Source of the DNA: a virus
Length of the DNA: 26,039 bases
Reading direction: 5' to 3' (one strand)
Virus record (IMG/VR): IMGVR_UViG_3300028608_000070
Span: 1-26,039 of that record
The notes beneath the pieces were generated by a model. The model ran no database searches, had not been told where the DNA came from, and saw nothing but the letters and a program-made list of their open reading frames with translations. Of the stretch, positions 21,996 through 26,039 are shown one piece after another. The number at the start of each line of letters is the position of its first letter. The stretch's first letter is position 1. The translations under genes were made by a program, and so were the position numbers.

Positions 21996-22238
21996 TCCCA
22001 CGAGTTCTGCGAGGGGTACGTTCAGTCCGTGGGCGATGAGGACGAGGTCGGAGAAGCTGGGGTCGCGCTCTCCGCGCTCGTACCGCTGGACGCTGCGTCG
22101 TTCCTTTCCGATGCGGTCGGCTAGCTGGTCTTGCGATAAGCCCGCTCCTCGACGGAGTCGGATGATGTTCTCCCCCAGGGCCCTGCGCTGGTCGATGACC
22201 CAGCTGGGTAGTGGGGTTCTTCGTGTCGGCACGAGCAC
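21975..22238 (-). CDS. XRE-family transcription regulator
   Basis: The 87-residue protein has a clear XRE helix-turn-helix: LGENIIRLRRGAGLSQDQLADRIGKERRSVQRYERGERDPSFSDLVLIAHGLNVPLAELV (about residues 21-80, HTH 33-55). It is DNA-binding only, with no cleavage or dimerisation domain. The start is GTG at 22238, or a second GTG at 22232; neither has a ribosome site, so a leaderless message is possible. It lies between two perfect hairpins and the probable attP. It may act in the lysogeny switch, but its target is not visible. Confidence 0.8.
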   Translation of the reverse strand: MLVPTRRTPLPSWVIDQRRALGENIIRLRRGAGLSQDQLADRIGKERRSVQRYERGERDPSFSDLVLIAHGLNVPLAELVGGLPAGS

Positions 22239-22374
22239 AACGGTTGAGCCGGGTGATCATGCCAGTCAGTACCCAAGTGGTCGCATTGCGATTCGCTTGC
22301 CGAGACCTCCCACGTGAAGCGTTCCGCTGAGAAGTCGTGGGCGGATGTTCCAGCTGGTCAGGGCCCGGATGCCG

Positions 22375-22390
22375 TTCCGGAATCCTTCCG
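22375..22390 (+). repeat. Arm-type repeat copy 1
   Basis: TTCCGGAATCCTTCCG is an exact 16-bp match to the copy at 22592-22607. It contains a palindromic TTCCGGAA, and with the next base forms CCGGAA-TCC-TTCCGG. Direct repeats beside attP are typical integrase arm-binding sites. Confidence 0.65.
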
Positions 22391-22403
22391 GTAGAGAGCT
22401 GGA

Positions 22404-22419
22404 TTCCGGAGATCTTCCG
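22404..22419 (+). repeat. Arm-type repeat copy 2, degenerate
   Basis: TTCCGGAGATCTTCCG differs from the other two copies at three central positions (13/16 identical) and lies 13 bp after copy 1. The CTGGA just before it also precedes copy 3. Confidence 0.5.
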
Positions 22420-22549
22420 TACGTTCACGACGACTCCAGAAAGCCCATGAAAGGTATGGAAAGTAGTTCCGTCGCAGGTCAGACCCCCCGCAGGGACCTG
22501 ACCTGCTCAGGCTCGGCAAGCCTGGAACATCCTTTCTGGATGCCTTGGA

Positions 22550-23797
22550 TCAGCCGCTGACCTGCGGCAGAGCCTTGATCACCCCCCTGGATTCCGGAAT
22601 CCTTCCGCCCAGCTCGGCAGATTCCTGCTTCGGCACTCCCCACGCCTTGTCCAGCACGTCGCGCGTCCGCTCCTCCGCCTCAGCGAAAAGATGGGCGTAG
22701 GTACGCAGCGTGGTGGCTACGTCCTTGTGGCCGAGACGCTTCTGCACCACCTTCGGGTTCTCCCCGCCACCGATGAGCACTGAGGCGTAGTGGTGCCGCA
22801 GTTCGTGCCAGTGCCGCGGCTGCACTTGCGCTTTCCGGCAGGTGCTCTTGAACGCCCAGTCGAGACTCGACTCACTGATCGGCTGGCGGTCCGCGGTGAC
22901 AAAGATGAGGCCGGCGTACTCGCCATTGACCTGCGGGGGGTACTGGGCAATGTAGGCCGCGAGCAGGTCGATGGCGCGCTGCGTAACAGGCAGGAGGCGC
23001 TTGCCGGCACCGGTCTTGAGGTTGTCGAGGAAGTGACCCTTCCTGGGCTCGTACACCATCTGGAGGTCGACATGGATCATCCTGCGGAGGAAGTCAACTC
23101 TGTCGACGGTGAGTCCGCGGATCTCGCCGGACCGCAGGCCGGTGAGAGCGGTGAACTCGATCATCGCCTCCCATACCGGCTTGTACGCGGCTGCAATGAG
23201 CTGCTTGACCTGAGCAATGTCCGGCGGCTGCACATCCGACTCAACGAGAGTGGGCGCCTTGATCCCGGCGAATGGACTGACGGGGATGACCCGATCGATG
23301 ACGGCCAGCTTGAAGATGGAACGCACGTAGCGGGCGACACGGTTCGGGTAGGACTTCTTCAGCTTGTACTTGGTGCTCAGCAGCTGCTGCCACGCGCCGG
23401 CCTCGGACGGCTTGATGGATCGCATCTCCCTGCTGCCCCATTCGGGGAAGAGGTAGCGCTCCAGGATGCCCAGGTAGTTGTCGTGGGACCGGTCGATGAG
23501 GTTCTGGGCGGGTAGCCACGTCTCAAGTGCGAACGTACGAACTGTGACTTGGCCGGCCCTGGGGTCGAGCCAGGAGCCGGTCTGCTTTGCGGCTTCCTGC
23601 TTGACGATCTCGGCTTCGGCTTCGGTCTTCGTCCGGTGGAGCGAGGTGACCTCAACACCGTTGGGGTCGTCATACCGGGCTTGCCACCGTTTCCCCTTGC
23701 CGTGCGCCTTGGACGCTACGAGCCCTTTGTGCTCGCCGCATTCCGGGTCGTCGGGCTTGGGTCGGGTCTTGTGCCAGCGGTCAGCGACGTATCCCAT
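22550..23797 (-). CDS. int: Tyrosine-type integrase
   Basis: The 415-residue protein is a site-specific tyrosine recombinase for attP/attB integration and, with a directionality factor, excision. N-terminal residues about 1-80 include an arm-binding-type domain (KRWQARYDDPNG, SLHRTKTEAEAE); about 85-180 is a SAM-like core-binding domain (TFALETWLPAQ). The catalytic domain shows R222 (TGLRSGEI), K261 (NLKTGAGKR), H331 and R334 (HELRHHYAS), H357 (LGHKDVATT) and Y367 (LRTYAHL). All key residues are present, so it looks active. I chose ATG 23797 because an upstream start at 23992 would overlap the small gene before it and adds a low-complexity sequence. It overlaps that gene by 17 bp. Confidence 0.93.
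   Translation of the reverse strand: MGYVADRWHKTRPKPDDPECGEHKGLVASKAHGKGKRWQARYDDPNGVEVTSLHRTKTEAEAEIVKQEAAKQTGSWLDPRAGQVTVRTFALETWLPAQNLIDRSHDNYLGILERYLFPEWGSREMRSIKPSEAGAWQQLLSTKYKLKKSYPNRVARYVRSIFKLAVIDRVIPVSPFAGIKAPTLVESDVQPPDIAQVKQLIAAAYKPVWEAMIEFTALTGLRSGEIRGLTVDRVDFLRRMIHVDLQMVYEPRKGHFLDNLKTGAGKRLLPVTQRAIDLLAAYIAQYPPQVNGEYAGLIFVTADRQPISESSLDWAFKSTCRKAQVQPRHWHELRHHYASVLIGGGENPKVVQKRLGHKDVATTLRTYAHLFAEAEERTRDVLDKAWGVPKQESAELGGRIPESRGVIKALPQVSG
22592..22607 (+). repeat. Arm-type repeat copy 3, inside the integrase coding end
   Basis: TTCCGGAATCCTTCCG repeats copy 1 exactly, here within the codons for GRIPES (residues about 398-403) near the integrase C-terminus. A binding site inside the gene suggests that integrase may bind its own 3' end as part of attP. 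Confidence 0.65.
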
Positions 23798-23987
23798 GTA
23801 GTGCCCCCAGGATGAGTCCGGCGTCGAGGCCGGCTCCTGCGAGCGCGTACGCGGCCTGCGTGCGGAGCTCGGGGCGGTGGGCGGCCTCGGTGTTGATGAC
23901 GGCAACAGGTCGGCCGTCGATTCTGGTGGTGAAGGCGGCGACCTTGGCGCCGAGATTACCGGTAAGGACGGTGCTGGACTCGGGCAT
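23781..23987 (-). CDS. Small unknown protein upstream of integrase
   Basis: The 68-residue protein begins MPESSTVLTGNLGAKVAAFTTRIDGRPVAVINTE and ends in an Ala/Leu-rich helix (AAYALAGAGLDAGLILGALHGI). It has no recognised family. Its last 17 bp overlap the integrase start, suggesting coupling and possible joint regulation of integration. Small genes just before integrase genes can encode excisionases, but this one has no HTH and does not look like one. The ATG at 23987 has GGGGGTGTGCC before it. Confidence 0.65.
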   Translation of the reverse strand: MPESSTVLTGNLGAKVAAFTTRIDGRPVAVINTEAAHRPELRTQAAYALAGAGLDAGLILGALHGIRR

Positions 23988-24008
23988 GGCACACCCCCGC
24001 GCTAGGCA

Positions 24009-24031
24009 ACCCGGAGTGATGAACTCCGGGT
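24009..24031. repeat. Perfect 9-bp inverted repeat between repressor and small integrase-associated gene
   Basis: ACCCGGAGT at 24009-24017 pairs perfectly with ACTCCGGGT at 24023-24031, with a 5-base loop. It lies about 80 bp after the repressor stop and 20 bp before the small gene's start, in transcription order. It may be a terminator for the repressor message or an operator for the integrase genes. No T-run follows. Confidence 0.45.
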
Positions 24032-24108
24032 GTCAGGAGCATATGACGCGTGACCACTTAGTCGCTATCCGTATGCGATAAACGTTGAAAGTTGTATGCC
24101 AAACGTCT

Positions 24109-24516
24109 TTAGATCAGCCCGTGTTGCCGCAAAACGTCCAAGGCGGCCTTCGTAGCTGCCTCGATCTCGGCGCCTGACGCGCCGCGGAGGGCTCGTACGT
24201 TCGCATAGGTGATGTCGGCTTCGAGTCGCGCCTGGTCGACCTGCTTCTGCACGGACACGTCGGTCCACCCGCCTGGCGGGGCGCCTCCCTCAAGAACGCT
24301 GTCGACGGCCCCGTCGGGCCAGCCGAGCGCTTTGGCGATGGCGGGGATGGTGTACGGCATGCGGGCTTTGGGAACGGTGCCGGCCTCAGCGTTCTTCACG
24401 CTACCTAGCCCGACGTCAGCCTGGTCTGCCAGTTCTTCCTGGGTTAGGCCGAGGGCTCGTCGTGCGCTGGCGAGTGCCTGGCCGAGCCGTGCCCACGCGT
24501 GGGGGTCGCGGTTCAT
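24109..24516 (-). CDS. XRE-family repressor-like protein
   Basis: The 135-residue protein has an N-terminal XRE helix-turn-helix (LGQALASARRALGLTQEELADQADVGLGSVKNAEAG, HTH about 24-45), a middle segment TIPAIAKALGWPDGAVDSVLEG, and a C-terminal helical part (VDQARLEADITYANVRALRGASGAEIEAATKAALDVLRQHGLI) that may mediate dimerisation. There is no LexA-like cleavage domain. Its place divergent from an early operon, with a repeat-rich region between, fits an immunity repressor. ATG 24516 follows GAGAGGCGGCC. Another regulator role cannot be excluded. Confidence 0.75.
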   Translation of the reverse strand: MNRDPHAWARLGQALASARRALGLTQEELADQADVGLGSVKNAEAGTVPKARMPYTIPAIAKALGWPDGAVDSVLEGGAPPGGWTDVSVQKQVDQARLEADITYANVRALRGASGAEIEAATKAALDVLRQHGLI

Positions 24517-24527
24517 GGCCGCCTCTC

Positions 24528-24536
24528 ATTCTATCA
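24528..24536 (-). promoter_or_regulatory. Candidate extended -10 promoter for the repressor
   Basis: On the minus strand TGATAGAAT reads as an extended -10 (TGN followed by TAGAAT, a near-consensus actinobacterial -10). A good -35 is not seen, which extended -10 promoters can do without. The predicted transcription start is about 5 bases before the repressor ATG, so the message would be nearly leaderless. Confidence 0.4.
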
Positions 24537-24563
24537 CTCCGTTGCGTCCTGCCCGACGCATGC

Positions 24564-24588
24564 AGGCACCGATAGGCACCGATAGGCA
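24564..24588. repeat. Tandem 10-bp repeats, candidate operators
   Basis: AGGCACCGAT occurs twice in tandem at 24564-24573 and 24574-24583, followed by a partial third unit AGGCA. The 10-bp period is one helical turn, so bound proteins would lie on one DNA face. It sits between the divergent repressor and XRE genes and is a strong candidate for repressor binding. Confidence 0.5.
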
Positions 24589-24648
24589 ACAGAGTAGACG
24601 GTGATCAACGACCGTGCGAGATCGGATCCCGCCCCTTAACCCTGCCTT

Positions 24649-24658
24649 GACTTAAGTC
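24649..24658. promoter_or_regulatory. Palindrome GACTTAAGTC, candidate operator
   Basis: This is a perfect 10-bp palindrome in the divergent intergenic region, flanked by near-symmetric CTTGA and TCAAG. It includes TTGACT (24647-24652), but no -10 lies at the right distance on the plus strand. A dimeric HTH protein could bind it. Confidence 0.35.
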
Positions 24659-24708
24659 TCAAGCAAGCGGTTGCCGTTGACCATCCTCATCTTTCGATGG
24701 CTTTCCAG

Positions 24709-24737
24709 TTGTTTCGTTGACTGTCGTCGGCTACTGT
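24709..24737 (+). promoter_or_regulatory. Candidate promoter for leaderless early transcript
   Basis: TTGTTT at 24709-24714 and TACTGT at 24732-24737 are separated by 17 bp. TACTGT fits the actinobacterial TANNNT -10. The GTG of the XRE gene lies 8 bp after the -10, at about the expected transcription start, so the message would be leaderless. Confidence 0.45.
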
Positions 24738-24744
24738 CGTCCAT

Positions 24745-24975
24745 GTGCAGCCCGATGGACCCGAAATCCGACGGCAGCGCGAAGAACGCGGCTACGGCCT
24801 GCGCGGATTCGCCAAAGCCGCCCACATCAACCCTGGTTACCTCTCCCGCATCGAGAGAAACCTCCGAAGCCCTCAGCCGGAGGTCATGGCCAGGATCGCC
24901 AGATTGCTTGGATGCCGGATCGCCGACATCCAACGACAGCGAACGGAGACCAACGATGAGCGAGAAGATTGCTGA
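24745..24975 (+). CDS. Small XRE protein, Cro-like by position
   Basis: The 76-residue protein is an XRE helix-turn-helix (IRRQREERGYGLRGFAKAAHINPGYLSRIERNLRSPQPEVMARIARLLG, HTH about 19-40) with a short basic tail. It has no other domain. It starts with GTG 24745, has no ribosome site, and lies next to a -10, so a leaderless message is likely. It is the first gene of the rightward operon and divergent from the repressor, as a Cro-type gene would be. The following gene overlaps it by 20 bp. Similar small XRE proteins in Streptomyces elements lie before an excisionase gene. Confidence 0.8.
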   Translation: MQPDGPEIRRQREERGYGLRGFAKAAHINPGYLSRIERNLRSPQPEVMARIARLLGCRIADIQRQRTETNDEREDC

Positions 24976-25174
24976 CTCGCCCTTCCTCAGCACCAAGGAT
25001 CTCGCCGAGCTCCTCCAGACCACGGCGAACGCGGTGCACATCCTGCGTCACCGCGGTCAGGGTCCGCAGGGCTTCCGGCGTGGCCGAAACGTGCTCTACC
25101 GGCGTGAGGCGGTGGACGCGTGGCTCCGAGCGCAGGAGGCCGGCGACCGTCTCGGCCAGCGCGCCGCGGCCTGA
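24956..25174 (+). CDS. Excisionase/HTH_17-type DNA-binding protein
   Basis: The 72-residue protein is a MerR-like or excisionase winged helix: FLSTKDLAELLQTTANAVHILRHRGQGPQGFRRGRNVLYRREAVDAWLRAQ (about 10-60), with the strand pair R-x-GRNVLYRREAV typical of HTH_17 proteins. It is probably the directionality factor for the integrase, or an early regulator. ATG 24956 follows GGAG (24945-24948). A long in-frame extension upstream to 24671 is a shadow of the XRE gene. Confidence 0.8.
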   Translation: MSEKIADSPFLSTKDLAELLQTTANAVHILRHRGQGPQGFRRGRNVLYRREAVDAWLRAQEAGDRLGQRAAA

Positions 25175-25261
25175 CCCCTCAACCGAAGCGGGGCCGCCGC
25201 AGACCCAGCACGGTCCGCGCGACCCCTCGGCATCCACCTACCACTAGAAGGAGTGGACACC

Positions 25262-25531
25262 TTGAGCATCACTGTACCGACGAACATCCCCTCAGGTGAC
25301 CGGCGTACGGTCCTCGTCGCTCTTCCGTCCGTCCCCGTGGCGCTGGTCCTTCAGGACGCGCAGGGCGACGTGTGGCGGCAGGTCGGCGTGACGGACGAGG
25401 GTGAGCCGCGCATGGTGTGCGACGTGCCGCAGGACCCGTCGGAGATCGGTCCGGGCGCTTCGAACCCGTGGACGCCGGACGCGATCCGGGCGTGGTTCTC
25501 CCCGGTGCGCACGCTGGGCGGTGCCGCATGA
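25262..25531 (+). CDS. Small early hypothetical protein with probable TTG start
   Basis: The 89-residue protein is beta-rich at its start (SITVPTNIPSGDRRTVLVALPSVPVALVLQDAQGDVWRQVG) and ends in a helical part with NPWTPDAIRAWFSPVRTLGG. No family is recognised. I place the start at TTG 25262 because AAGGAG at 25248-25253 is 8 bases before it; the GTG at 25253 would overlap the ribosome site itself. The stop overlaps the next ATG (ATGA). Residue 1 is read as Met. Confidence 0.65.
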   Translation: MSITVPTNIPSGDRRTVLVALPSVPVALVLQDAQGDVWRQVGVTDEGEPRMVCDVPQDPSEIGPGASNPWTPDAIRAWFSPVRTLGGAA

Positions 25532-26039
25532 GCGCCCGCGAGGAGCTGTTCCGGCTGGCTGGGTCCATCACCTCCGGGGACCGCGCGAACAAGCTGATCG
25601 ACGGCGTCATCGCCGAGGCGCTGGCCGAGTTTCAGGCGGAGCGGCACTCGACGAACGAGGCCCTCGACGACGCGGTCCGTGAGCTGCGGGTGCAGCGGGA
25701 CCGGATCGCCGAGCTGGAGGCCGCCGCCAGGAAGGCGGACGTCGACTTCTTCCAGCCGGGTCAGACGTACACGGACGTCGAGCACCCCCAGTACGACTGG
25801 CGGTTCCGCTGCGACACGGTGACGACTCACCCCGAGGACGGCGAGCGTACGGCCCTGGGATGGCGGTACTTCAAGGGCGTCTGGGAGCCGTACGCCTACG
25901 GCGAGGACGACTGGGACGTGCAGCAGTTCATGGGCAAGACGGCCGTAAGCAATGCCGCCTCGGCCCGCCAGCTGGGGGACCCGCACACGAGTCCGCTGCA
26001 CCACGACTACGCCGTGCCCCGCGACCTGCCGACCATCCC
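25528..26039 (+). CDS. Early hypothetical protein, cut by the window end
   Basis: The reading frame is open from ATG 25528 to the last base, about 170 residues, with no stop. The N-terminal third is helical and charged and reads as a coiled coil (IAEALAEFQAERHSTNEALDDAVRELRVQRDRIAELEAAARKA). The second part is a small domain with VDFFQPGQTYT, a beta segment WRFRCDTVTTHPEDGERTALGWRYFKGVWEPY and a further helical segment. Such proteins recur in Streptomyces phages as early hypotheticals; I cannot assign a function. The C-terminus lies outside the window. Confidence 0.7.
   Translation, partial: MSAREELFRLAGSITSGDRANKLIDGVIAEALAEFQAERHSTNEALDDAVRELRVQRDRIAELEAAARKADVDFFQPGQTYTDVEHPQYDWRFRCDTVTTHPEDGERTALGWRYFKGVWEPYAYGEDDWDVQQFMGKTAVSNAASARQLGDPHTSPLHHDYAVPRDLPTI

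Larger units (their letters stand above)
22239..22549. other. Probable attP region next to the integrase gene
   Basis: This 311-bp stretch has no gene and lies between the XRE gene and the 3' end of the integrase, where tyrosine integrase phages keep attP. It contains two copies of a 16-bp arm-type repeat (22375-22390 exact, 22404-22419 degenerate), with a third inside the integrase end. It also has an inverted repeat CAGGTCAG at 22475-22482 with CTGACCTG at 22498-22505, a candidate core or flanking site. I see no tRNA 3'-end-like sequence, so the core itself is not identified. Confidence 0.55.

Noticed and set aside
22239-22549. tRNA gene or tRNA fragment in the attP region
   Set aside because: I found no T-loop-like GGTTCGANTCC segment or CCA-type end in this stretch by eye.
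1-26039. CRISPR arrays, insertion sequences or tRNA genes
   Set aside because: No spaced repeat array, transposase or cloverleaf-like sequence was noticed. A dedicated scan was not possible.

Overview
The window reads as the right-hand two thirds of a temperate, long-tailed (siphovirus-type) phage of a high-GC actinobacterium, most likely Streptomyces. The reasons are GC-rich coding throughout, GTG/ATG starts overlapping upstream stops (GTGA, ATGA, TGATG), GC-rich terminator hairpins without U-tracts, leaderless-looking promoters and actinophage-type protein families. Genus is inference. I do not recognise a specific named phage.

Late region, plus strand, 5-21174. Three small genes (a beta-rich protein, a coiled-coil membrane protein and a membrane-anchored collagen-like protein) precede the packaging and head genes: small terminase, large terminase, a DUF1360 membrane protein, portal, MuF-like protein, capsid protease and an HK97-type major capsid protein carrying its own scaffold-like N-terminus. 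A 290-residue protein and a 72-residue protein follow. Next come a probable major tail protein, head-tail connector genes, an HK97-gp10-like tail completion protein, two putative tail assembly chaperones and an 802-residue tape measure. The distal part encodes two minor tail proteins and four tail-tip/adsorption-type proteins, three of which share an N-terminal motif. The region ends with an r1t-like holin. Perfect GC-rich hairpins follow the major capsid gene and the probable major tail gene. No endolysin is visible, so it probably lies left of the window.

Lysogeny region, 21155-24516. A short GntR-type regulator faces the holin. A repeat-rich control region separates it from two small cysteine/histidine proteins on the plus strand. 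Two perfect 14-bp hairpins separate those from a minus-strand XRE regulator. A probable attP follows with 16-bp arm-type repeats, then a tyrosine integrase, a small unknown gene overlapping the integrase start, and an XRE repressor, all minus strand.

Early region, plus strand, 24745-26039. Divergent from the repressor are a leaderless-looking XRE protein (Cro-like by position), an excisionase-type HTH protein, a small unknown gene with a probable TTG start, and an unknown gene cut by the window end.

Together the genes give packaging, capsid, tail and part of lysis on one co-directional late transcript, with an integration and immunity switch carrying five DNA-binding proteins. Holin and integrase sit side by side with attP between them and no host DNA, so the sequence fits a viral (virion or excised circle) genome better than an integrated prophage.
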